Source: Arachnopeziza araneosa (Eukaryota; Ascomycota; Leotiomycetes; Helotiales; Arachnopezizaceae). From it: 64,000 bases of DNA. The DNA lies in the NCBI GenBank assembly GCA_003988855.1, contig QYAI01000082.1, positions 62,001-126,000 on the forward strand, written 5' to 3'. Numbering within the stretch: position 1 is the stretch's first letter; the number at the start of each line of letters is the position of its first letter. Position numbers and translations under genes: made by a program. Positions 21,157 to 30,814 of this stretch are shown in pieces. The notes below the pieces were generated by a model, which had not been told where the DNA came from, did no database searches, and saw only the letters and a program-made list of their open reading frames with translations.

Positions 21157-23340
21157 TTAAGAGTTTTTAGCATACGCTGCATCGACTTCCTTTTGATACT
21201 TCTTCAGGATACCCTTTCGTTGCAGCTTTTGGGCGGATGTCACGAGACCCTAATGTTGTTAGATTGGATAGATGGAAAGAGGAGAGAAGACTTACATTTT
21301 GTGGCGTCCATTCCTCATCAGCCAGGACAACACCCTCGATGATTTCGATACCGCTCAATCCACCAGCTTTACCAGCTTGCTGGAGCTCCTTCAGGACCGC
21401 ATCCTGAATCTTCTTACTGTGAACCAAATCTTCTAATCCGGTACCTTCTACACCGATTTTCTCTGCTAGTTTCTTCAATGCTGGTTCAGCTGGGACAATG
21501 ATAGCAACTGGCTTCGTGCGTTGTTGGTCTGCGTACACGCAAATGTTCGCGACCACTGTAGCAGCTCTATAAATGGACTCGAGTTTCTCCAAAGCAATGT
21601 ATTCGCCGTTTTGAGTCTTGACCAGGTTCTTCTTGCGATCGATCATTTTTAAATGACCATTTTTGTCCCATTCTCCAATATCACCAGTCTTAAACCATCC
21701 ATCAGGACTGAGGGCTTCCTTAGTTTCCTCGTCATTGTCATAGTAGCCTTCCATGACTGTGCAGCCTCTAATCCAGATTTCTCCTTGTGGATTTGGCTTA
21801 TTGGTTGCATAATACCCAGCATCAGGGAAATCAACTAACTTGATCTCAACGGAACCAGGAATATCTCCAAGGGCATCATCGGTCCACTCCATGGGATCCA
21901 TCAGTGCGCCCATTGCAGTTGTTTCGGTCAATCCATAACCATTGATCATAGGCGTGATCGCTACCGAGATGAATCTTTGAGTGTCCCTCGCAACAGGCCC
22001 TCCTCCGTTCATACAAATCCGAAGTCTTCCACCAGTTGCTTCCTTGACTTTCTTGAAAACTATAGAATCAAGAATGCCATAGCCAGGGATTCCATAGTGA
22101 AGCATGTTGCTCTTAGCCCAGAGAGCACCCCAGAACAAATTCTTGACGATGGGGCTACCTGAGTTGACTTTGGCAATAATACCCTTTTTGACTGACTCCC
22201 ACACAGCAGGGACACCGACAAGAACGGTTGGTCGAAACTCTCGAATATCTCCCTTGCAATTTCGCACGGACGTATCAGAGAGAGTTTTTGGATTTCCGTA
22301 TCCCATGGTTCCGCCCCAGTATATGCAAGCGCTTTCAAAGACAAATTCAAGAATGTGCGCAAGAGGAAGATAGGCCAACAAACCATCGCCAGGACCGAGA
22401 TATGGCTCAACAACAACATTGACACCAGCAACTGCAATGATTAGTAGAAAATCTTTTCAAGTCTGGACGTATACTTACTTGCTCCAACAACAGCCTTGTG
22501 CTTGATAGGCACACCCTTTGGAGGACCGGTAGAACCTGAAGTATACATAATACAAGCAAGATCCTCCGCAGTTGGTGGGACCGCATCGACTGGGTTATCC
22601 TCTCCAAGCTTTCTAAGCTCCTCAAAGCTGAGGATAGTTAGGCGGTCGTGTGCCTTCTTGAGTTTTTCGATATTCTCTTGCTTGACCTCATTTTGGCTGT
22701 TCCAGATGACATACTGAATCTCTGTGGCCTCGGCCAATGGTTTAATCAGTGTGGGGAGAAGATGAGGATCCAAAAAGATGGCTTTCGCTTTGGTCTTCAC
22801 AAGAGAATGTTTAAGACCCTCCTCTCCAAGCGTGTCATAAGCAGTGACAATGGCCATCGACTGCGACATAGTTCCGTGAGCTGTAGCTAACCAGTGTGCA
22901 CTGGTTGCGGCGAAGATATGCACACGATCTCCCTTGGTCATACCGAGTTTCCTGTATCCAGCTCCAAGCTGCAATACTAGCTTTTCGTAATCATGGAAGC
23001 TTATGTATTCGTAAGGTCCTAGCTCGAAATATGTCCAGTTCTTGTCAACTTCTCGCTCCTCGCCATCCACGATCTTCTTGATTTTCTTCGTCTCAACATG
23101 TGTCTTGATTAACTTGCGACTTCCCAGAGCTTTGGCATTGCCGTATTTCTCAGAGCTCCGTTTGATGATGTCGAAGACGGTATGGACATCCTCAGAAGGA
23201 CGCTCTTTAAGCTTATTGACACTTAGAGGGTGTCTACGGGGTATTGTTTCGCCGTCGACATGTTCGTAGCCAGGAGCTTCTAGACTGAATGGCGGTGTAT
23301 GGACGATTCGTGCCTGCACAGTGGCATTCTTGAGGGACAT
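21157..23340 (-). CDS. Long-chain fatty-acid-CoA ligase (Faa1/Faa4-type)
   Basis: Three exons (23340-22479, 22431-21296, 21249-21157) give 696 aa, the usual size. The enzyme activates long-chain fatty acids to acyl-CoA with ATP, for lipid synthesis and beta-oxidation. The AMP-binding signature IMYTSGSTGPPKGVP lies near residues 265-280. Then follow YLPLAHILEF, GGGPVA, INGYGLTETTAMG, the adenylate-binding WFKTGDIGEWDKNGHLKMIDRKKN (given here as two motifs, WFKTGDIGE and MIDRKKN) and the C-terminal LTSAQKLQRKGI-like LVTSAQKLQRKGILKK. The C terminus (AYAKNS) is not a PTS1, consistent with a cytosolic/ER or lipid-droplet enzyme rather than a peroxisomal one. The ATG at 23340 starts MSLKNATVQARIV. 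It is divergent from the RKM5-like gene. Confidence 0.95.
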
Positions 23341-24012
23341 GTTGACAAGTTGATGGGAGCTCGAATGTCTGTCTAAAGGGTTCGCAATCAGTAAAAAGAA
23401 TATCAAGCAGACGGCGACGTGCATACAATAGCGATATTGTTTCCTGGGGTCTGGGTGCGGGATGGTGGAGGTTGATGAGAGCTCAAGGTTAGGCAGTGTT
23501 TTGGTGAAGACCTGGGAAGTAGGAGGCAGTCAATCGTCATGGCTTTGCGGTGGAGACAGCAGGACGCCTGGACAACGCTAAACAGCCACACCAGAGCACA
23601 CCCCCTGAGGAGAAATGCGAGGCGCCCACAACGGGAATTTGCCGCAACCCTGTTCTGCACTTCTTCGGACTTTAATCCTCAAAAGCATACTGAGGACTGG
23701 CTCTCAAGGCTGAACTATTACAATCAAATCATCAATTACTGAAAAGGAATAAACTTAATGGTATGCTTATCCCTTGAACAACCTGCGCTTCGATTCTTCT
23801 AGCGCAGCTCTTCATCTCGGTCTCCGATAGTACTTGCCCAGCCTGCCTTCGCTTTCCAGGCACTTTTTCGTTTTCCGAGTCCTTCTAATTTCAAGCGCCG
23901 AGACGGGCGAAGAGTCAAGTGAGCCCGAGTTTCACTGCCACGATTTTCTGAATCATGCTTGGCCGCGTGGGCCTCTTACATCCTGACATATGCTGATATC
24001 AGAGACAGCGTG
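23341..24012. promoter_or_regulatory. Bidirectional promoter region of acyl-CoA ligase and RKM5-like genes
   Basis: 672 bp between two divergent start codons. Short pyrimidine tracts are present. No CCTCGG fatty-acid-response motif was found here. A near-perfect inverted pair (TGCGCTTCGA / TAGCGCAG, about 23787-23810) is visible. Confidence 0.4.
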
Positions 24013-25003
24013 ATGACCATCCAGTCCCTGCTAGAGATACTCGGCTCCGAGATAGAGGATCCAGAAGAAGGTTGGAGTGGCCCATCCTGTTCGCCTTTAG
24101 GTGGCTAAGCATACCCAGAGACGTTCCTTTTGTTCTCCCAGTCCATTCCATCTCAGAATCTTGGCTTTGTGGATTCCAAGGCATCTTTATTGGATCTGAC
24201 AATCAGTGATCGTGACCTGGTCATCCACCAATCACCAACCATCTTGTCGTCAAACAGAGAAGGCGGTACCACTGGTGCTGGTAAGTGTGAAGTCCCATCG
24301 ATCAATGTATCAGCCTTGTAAAACTCAACATCGCACAGTTGTCTGGAAAATTACGCCTCTCGTTGCGGAATGGCTTATCGGAAAGTCAAATCTGTTTTTC
24401 AAACATGAACTTCTTGACTCCCACTCAACAGTTCTTGAACTTGGATGCGGAATATCCGGAATCATCGGCTTATGTGTTGGACCACTGGTCGAATCTTATG
24501 TCCTGACTGATCAAGCGTATGTAATGAAATTATTAAGCCAAAATCTGAAAGAGAATGTACGTACCGGGCCATCATCTACCAGCAAGATTCTGAAAGGTGC
24601 TGCAAAAGTCAAGAAAGACAGCTCTGAACATCCATTCAGAGTAGGCAATGCCACTGTAAGATCTTTGGATTGGGAGAAGGATGAGGTGACAACATCATTG
24701 ACCTGTTTGGAGTCGAAGCGAAGCTTTGATGCTGTGGTTGCCTGTGACTGCATCTATAATGATGCACTTATTGAACCGTTGGTCAGTACATGTGTGGATG
24801 CTTGCAAACTCCGCCAGGCAGAACAGTCAGATAAACCAACAATATGTCTGGTTGCTCAGCAACTCCGATCATCAGAAGTGTTTGAAGAATGGCTGCATGA
24901 GTTCCATAAGCACTTTAGAGTATGGAGGATTCCAGATGAAGAGCTAAATGAAGGGTTGAGGACAAATTCAGGCTTTGTGGTTCACGTTGGGATTTTTCGG
25001 TAG
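24013..25003 (+). CDS. RKM5: Ribosomal lysine N-methyltransferase 5-like protein
   Basis: Three exons (24013-24070, 24119-24280, 24339-25003) give 294 aa. The protein belongs to the METTL21-like lysine methyltransferases; yeast Rkm5 monomethylates ribosomal protein L1ab. Visible are the opening LLEILGSEIEDPEEE-type segment, the family motif VVWKITPLVAEWL, motif I VLELGCGISGIIGL (near residue 106), a post-I acidic residue in VLTDQ, SLDWE, and motif IV VVACDCIYNDALIEPL (near residue 203). The C terminus (SGFVVHVGIFR) is typical. The start was chosen because the two small 5' exons splice in phase and complete the N-terminal family pattern; an upstream ATG at 23955 is out of frame. Confidence 0.87.
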
Positions 25004-25165
25004 AGGTAGATGAGAATCCAGCAATGCTTTCAGGCTTTTTTGGGGCGGGGGGAACTCTAAGCACCGCCTTACTTACCCATCATGATCTGGATTGATATAA
25101 ACTCTACCTAGTCCTAAGATGTGAATCCAGCTATCCTTCCTTCCTATTTTTTCGAGTCTCGGCTA

Positions 25166-25193
25166 CACGTGACTATCGTAAAGACCACGTGAC
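25166..25193. promoter_or_regulatory. Two CACGTGAC boxes upstream of the RAD55-like gene
   Basis: CACGTGAC occurs at 25166-25173 and again at 25186-25193, in the same orientation and 20 bp apart (two helical turns), ending 65 bp before the start codon. CACGTG is the core E-box bound by bHLH factors such as Cbf1. The same heptamer CACGTGA is found in other promoters of this window. Confidence 0.5.
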
Positions 25194-25257
25194 AAGGCAA
25201 ATCAACGCGGTTTTCTTCTCCTGCAAACTCCAATATTTGCAAAGTCATGTTTACAAA

Positions 25258-26921
25258 ATGGATTACGCCACAATCCATGGACTCTCGAACTTCTCACCTC
25301 CCTCAACTCGTGAGTCCCGTACTGCCAAAGAGCAGCAGGCGACTGACCTAACTAGATCGCCTCCCAACTGTATCCGCAGCACAAGCATTTCAAGATCTCA
25401 AATCATCGCCTACGCGATGCATTTCCACTGGACTGAAAGAACTTGATGCAGTACTGCAGAACCGAGAGCCCGTGACTCTAGATGCGAGTGAAGAGCCTCA
25501 ATTTGGAGGTGTATCGCGTGGAAGAATTACTGAGATCTATGGACCGCCAGGAGTAGGGAAAACTGCTCTGATGTTAGTACCTGTGATTTATGTTGAAAGA
25601 ACCCATACTTATAAATCCAGGATGCAACTGACTGCGAGTGTGCTTCATGCTGGTGAAGGGGTGGTTTGGGTAGGTTAGTCAGCTCATTTCACTCTTAAGC
25701 TCCGAGGAAACTTGGAAACTTGGTTAAGTTTACCGCTTAGTTATTGCTTTCCACGAATGTTTCATGAGTCGTGTATTCAAAATCCTATTATTTCTCCATC
25801 TTTAATTCTCAAAAAGCTTTATGGTTTGACAGAAATACGTTCCACAACTTACACATTGCAGATGCTTCACATCCAATTTCTGGACTACGGCTTTCACAAA
25901 TGCTTTCTTCATTTCAATCTCTAAATTCTTCGTCATCATCCGATACAAAAATTCTGTCAGATCGTCTCAGGAATCTGACCCATTTCTCCACCCCAACCCT
26001 TGCCCACCTCATCACTCTTCTGTCCACAACCACTTCAACTCATCCGCCCGAAAATACAAGTCTTATAGTGATTGAATCGCTACCAACTCTCATAGCCAGC
26101 GCATTCCCAAGATCTCTGGACCCATCATCAACTCCTCGGAAATCAGGAGCACCAAACCCATCTGCTCGCAAATTTCCAATACTCCAAAACTTAATTTCAT
26201 CTCTTCAGAAGCTGGCCGCGACGCGGGACCTTGCCATTGTGTTAACCTCACAATGCGTCACAAAGATGCGACCCGGGACTAGTGCAATTCTCGTTCCTGC
26301 AATCCAAGCCACTTCTTGGGAGCAAGGTCTCGGGTGTCGACTTGCTTTATTTCGAGATTGGGGATGGGACGACGAAAGTGCAAGTGGGGGCAAAATAGAT
26401 GATGTAAGGCTTGCTAGAGTTATTAAGGCCGAAGGAGTGGTTGTCCCTGAGGGGAGGGTAAAATTAGTTGGATTCACTTTTCAGGAGGTTCGTAATAACC
26501 ATTTATTGCTATGCGGAACTAATCTAGCCTTCAGGGTGGAATCATCCCTCTAACACTCCCTGCTACGCCTAACTTATTTATAGAGCAAACACTACAAACA
26601 ACTATCGCATCATCCATTCCACAGAAACGGAAGGTACCTCCAGTAGACCTCGATGCAGAGATTCCGGATAGTGACGAAGATGAGGATTACGGTTGGGAAG
26701 AGGAGGATGAGGAGGAGCTACCTCCTTTGCCACCTCAATGGCAGGGTAGTGAAGATGTTTTGAGCCCTGGTGGAGAAGAAGAGGAACTGCAAGAAGAAAG
26801 AGACGAGGAACTCGATTTCGCAGCTTCTCAGAAGCCAATCGTTGATACAGACGAAGATAATCGAAATACACGCGAAAAGGAGCTTGTAATAGACGATAGC
26901 GAGGACGAACTTGCGCTCTAA
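25258..26921 (+). CDS. RecA/Rad51-family recombination protein (Rad55/Rhp55-like)
   Basis: Five exons (25258-25309, 25356-25572, 25621-25673, 25862-26487, 26535-26921) give 444 aa. Rad51 paralogues assist Rad51 filament assembly in homologous recombination. After a short N terminus, the core shows ISTGLKELDAVL, GGVSRGRITEIYGPPGVGKTALM with Walker A GPPGVGKT (residues about 80-87), GEGVVWVDASHPISGLRL, and a Walker B-like LIVIESLPTLI in which Glu replaces the usual Asp. SSLQKLAATRDLAIVLTSQ and ATSWEQGLGCRLALFRDW follow, as in Rad55/Rad57 proteins. The C-terminal 100 residues are strongly acidic (DSDEDEDYGWEEEDEEE). The third intron is unusually long for this region (188 bp). Rad55/Rhp55 versus another paralogue was decided by overall pattern only. 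Confidence 0.8.
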
Positions 26922-27363
26922 CAAGATATTTGAATTAGCAACTTTCGAAAAAAGCATAAACCGTACTATACTTTAAATCAATGTCAATTTCTATGAGGTT
27001 CATTTACATACTTATCAGTTCCGACAAACATGCTGGAAAAGTGGATTCGGGCTGCTCTAGGTTGTTCAACATCCAGCTTTCTCAAGACAGCTCCATAATT
27101 AAAACTTGATACTTTTTCCAACCACCCAATCCAATATTTAGGAGACTTTTAACAATATCCCAAGATAAATCTTCAATTTTTAATGCACAACACGTGATTT
27201 TACCCCTGAAACAACTTTACGCGACTTTTGGCGCTTGCTCGCGTCTCTCGACCTTGAACTTCAAATCCACCACGAATTGCTACCCAGTTACATCCAACGA
27301 GCCCACAATGATTTGCAACATCTCATTTTTAAGTCGCTGATATTCGGTTTTACATTATAAACA
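26922..27363. promoter_or_regulatory. Intergenic region with ORC4 promoter
   Basis: 442 bp between the RAD55-like stop and the ORC4 start. A CACGTGA box lies at 27191-27197, about 170 bp before the ATG. The rest is AT-rich without other recognised elements. Confidence 0.45.
27191..27197 (+). promoter_or_regulatory. CACGTGA box, ORC4 promoter
   Basis: Same heptamer as in the TIM21/GLO3, RAD55-like and TDA10/FOX2 promoters, here about 170 bp before the start codon. Confidence 0.45.
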
Positions 27364-30112
27364 ATGGCTACACCAAAAATAGCTCGCAAGCGCAGCAGAG
27401 CTCATTTTGAACATGACGAAGCATCACTGGACAAAGGCTCATCACCATTTACAAACACAAAAAAGAGGAAAGCAAATAATAATCATGATAATGGAACACT
27501 TATTGGGTCAATTGCTAAGGGGGTGAGCAAATATCTAGGCTGGTCAGCACAGGGGAACGGGAAGGAGAATGAGGACCTTGAGGAAGAGGATAAAATGGAG
27601 GAGGAAGTCCCAGATGACCTCGCAGATACACCACCTCCTGTAGCGGCAAAAAGGGCCTCGGGAAAGCCATCCGGGAGCACTCCAAAGGAAAATCAAGTTA
27701 CGAAAGATATCTGGGATCTGCCGAGCTCAGAGTCAGAGAAGGAGCAGAGAAGATCTATCAGAAAGCTTGGGTCTGGACGTTCGACCGCGGTCTCAACTCC
27801 CAAAATCCTGGCGATATCTTCCAAAGAAAAAGCTAGCATGAGGAATACTCGAGACAATACGGCCGCAGATGGCTTAGAGGGAGATGCAGAAAGTGCGCCT
27901 AATAATGGACGAAGTGCAAAACGTTCTGATAAAGGTAAAACCGACTCATCTGCAAAATCGAAAGCAGCCCCACCAGATCCTGCTGTTGCTAGCCCGATTA
28001 AATATCAACATCGCTCACCTGGACGACCGAGCAAATCACAATTGTTAAAGAAAGCAAAGCAACTTGCAAGGCAAGGGCGGAGGGCCAATCTCACTGCTTC
28101 AGGAGAACAAGAATCCGAGGACGAAAACGAGGTACCAACACAAAAAGAACAGAAACAGCCTGAATTGAAGGCGGCTCGGAAAAGAGGGAGACCAAGGAAA
28201 ACTAGAGATAATCTGATTGTTGATTCTACAAGCCTCACACGCAAAGGCATTCTTACTCCTAGTAGGAGCAGGCCCAAAGGCCCAAGGAAGAGTGTTGTAT
28301 TTGAACCTGACGGAGAGCTTGACCTTGGGTTTAAAGACATACCAACTACTAGCAGCACGAAAAAAGCCAAGGAATATGAGAAGGCAGTATATGAAGAGCT
28401 GACAGTCCCAGAATCCGAAGAATCTGACTCAGAGGAAGATCCTGATACGCCTTGTGAGGTCTGCTCAAAACGAAGTTCCACCATCAAAAATCCTATACTC
28501 CTATGTGACGGATGCGATTTGGGTTATCATCTGAAGTGTTATGGCTTAACAGAAGTTCCAGATGACGATGATTGGTTTTGTCAAAAATGTCAACCCGATC
28601 AAGAGGTGTCAATACTCCAGCAGGTTGGACCAGCCGTTGTAGAATCTTCTGTTGACACTCCTGATATCGAAGGGTTTGAGGGCCATTTGAGATGTGTGCA
28701 ACGGACAGTATTGGATAAGTTGACTAGCCAAGGCAAGGTCAGATTACAAGGATTTGATGAAGAGATGCAGAAGGTTTATCAAGTTGTTGAGCAAACTGTG
28801 ATGGCTGGAGAAGGAAATTCAATGCTGGTCATTGGAGCAAGAGGGTGTGGCAAGACGACAGTAAGTTCATTATTACTACATGTTCCAAATTGCTAAAGTC
28901 TTTAGCTTGTCGAATCTGTAATTTCAGACCTTTCTGATCATAGAGATAATTTTCATGTTGTACGATTGAACGGATTTATTCACACGGATGACAAGATAGC
29001 TTTGAAAGAGATATGGAGGCAGCTGGGGCGTGAAATGGAGGTGGAGGACACTCATGCCGCAGCAAACTATGCTGATACGCTAGCAACCCTCCTAGCTCTG
29101 CTTTCTCACCCCTCAGAAATGGCCGAGTCCGATCTCGATCAAACGGCTAAATCAGTCATCTTCATTCTCGATGAATTCGACCTTTTCACGACTCATCCTC
29201 GGCAAACACTTCTGTATAATCTATTTGATATTGCTCAAGCGAAGAAGGCTCCTATAGTTGTTCTTGGACTCACGACCAAAATCGATGTAGTGGAGAGTCT
29301 CGAGAAGAGAGTCAAGAGCCGATTCAGCCATCGTTATGTTCATCTCTCACTGCCACGAAGTCTTCCTGCCTTTTGGGACATTTGTAAAGCAGCTTTTGTG
29401 TTCGATTCAAATGACTTAGAGACCCTCAGCTCCCAGGCCAAGCACCCTGGTCGGATTGAGTTTGTTTTGTTCTGGCAAAAGATGATTGAGGTATGTCACG
29501 TTACATCAATGAAGTTTACAGAGCTAATCTCAACAGGATCTCTACAGCAAAGATGCGACATTTAAGAAGCACGTCCAATCAGAGTTCTACCGAACAAAAT
29601 CAGTGCCAGCATTCTTCGGCTCATGTATCCTACCAATTGCCAACCTTTCGACCAGGAACCCTATTCTCAGAGGCAAGAATTTTATGTCAAGTTCCTTGTC
29701 TCTGTCAGCTCCGGACTCAAAGTTACAAATTCTGCACGGTCTCTCCGAGCTTGAGCTCGCACTCTTGATTGCTGCTGCACGTCTCGATATCATCCTGGAC
29801 ACTGACACGTGCAATTTCGCCATGGCTTATGACGAATATAGCTCTCTTACCTCTCGGCATAAGATCCAAACGTCCAGTACCGGTGTCGCTGCGCTAGGGG
29901 CCAGTGCGAAAGTTTGGGGCCGAGACGTCTCCTTGGGTGCTTGGGAGAAACTAGCTGAGTACGAACTCTTAGTTCCTGCCGGTATTGGTGGGGGTGGGAG
30001 AGACTTTGGAGCCGCTGGGAGGATGTGGAAGGTTGACGTGGGTTTGGAGGAGATAACAGGAAGTGTTGATAGTTTGAGCATGGTTATGACTAAGTGGTGC
30101 CGCGAGATATGA
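27364..30112 (+). CDS. ORC4: Origin recognition complex subunit 4 with AT-hook and PHD finger
   Basis: Three exons (27364-28860, 28906-29490, 29537-30112) give 885 aa, well above the 430-560 aa of plain Orc4. The AAA+ ATPase part starts near residue 490: Walker A GARGCGKTT (491-499) split by the first intron right after its last Thr, Walker B-like VIFILDEFDLF (about 582), GLTTKIDVVESLEKRVKSRFSHR, and a C-terminal winged-helix region. Orc4 is part of the ORC that binds origins and loads MCM. The roughly 370-residue N-terminal extension is basic and disordered. It holds an AT-hook (KRGRPRKTRD, about 272-281), a weaker second one (SPGRPSKSQ, about 216), and a full C4HC3 PHD finger (about 364-410) ending DDWFCQKCQPD. 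This suggests binding to AT-rich DNA and histone tails. Confidence 0.93.
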
Positions 30113-30648
30113 TATTGACATGCTGATGAATATGAAATTGGGGTTATGATCAACAGAATCTTGCCAATCCGGCTCATGTGGCTGCTCCTTCGGGCCTGGC
30201 GATGTATGATTACTTCGGGGGTAGTCAGTGGCTTAAGGATTGCAGAATTATAGTCTAGCGCGGTTGAGCATTCGCTGGCAAAATCTGGTCAACTCGGTGA
30301 GCAGATTGGTGAAGGTTAATGCGGCTCGGTGCACCGCTCTCCAAGTTTAACCAATGCTGACTGCAGCGCCCAGCGGAAGCGAGCCCGTCGCGACCCAATC
30401 AAGGGGCGGCGGCGACAAGTATTGGTCTCATTGAATAACACTCGGTGTGCAAGCCGCCTGCAACTGTTGATTAGGACACTGGGCAGGCGCAGCAGGCTTG
30501 CACCTGCAGACGCTGATGCCTCCGAGAGCAGCCCAAGACTTGCTACCTTAGGTATCCATCTCCTGTTGTCAATGAGGCCATGGTGCGGGGTCGGCTGGAG
30601 GGCAATTATAAGGCAACCTCCGCCGCCTTCCCAAAATGACTTGTGTGG

Positions 30649-30683
<35 letters not shown>
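30649..30683. repeat. (TTGA)n microsatellite
   Basis: Almost nine perfect tandem copies of the tetranucleotide. Confidence 0.95.
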
Positions 30684-30761
30684 CCTTCGTCTATTCTCCT
30701 TTTCTCCCTCCAAGCCTCGTGGCGAGAATCTTCATTCTTGAATCTTCTGCCAGTGCAGATT

Positions 30762-30806
30762 GACAAGGCAAGACAAGACAAGGCAAGTCAAGACAAGACA
30801 AGACAG
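30762..30806 (+). repeat. GACAA-type pentamer repeat in 5' leader
   Basis: A run of imperfect GACAA/GGCAA pentamers ends 8 bp before the start codon of the proline-rich protein, so it probably forms the unstructured CAA-rich end of its 5' UTR. Confidence 0.75.
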
Positions 30807-30814
30807 TCCGGAAG

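Larger units (their letters stand above)
30113..30814. other. Intergenic region with simple repeats
   Basis: 700 bp between ORC4 and the proline-rich protein gene. It holds a (TTGA) microsatellite and a CAAGA-rich leader, listed separately. No gene seen. Confidence 0.45.

Noticed and set aside
23790..23812. TTCGATTC-like T-loop match suggesting a tRNA
   Set aside because: No D-arm, anticodon stem or acceptor pairing around it.
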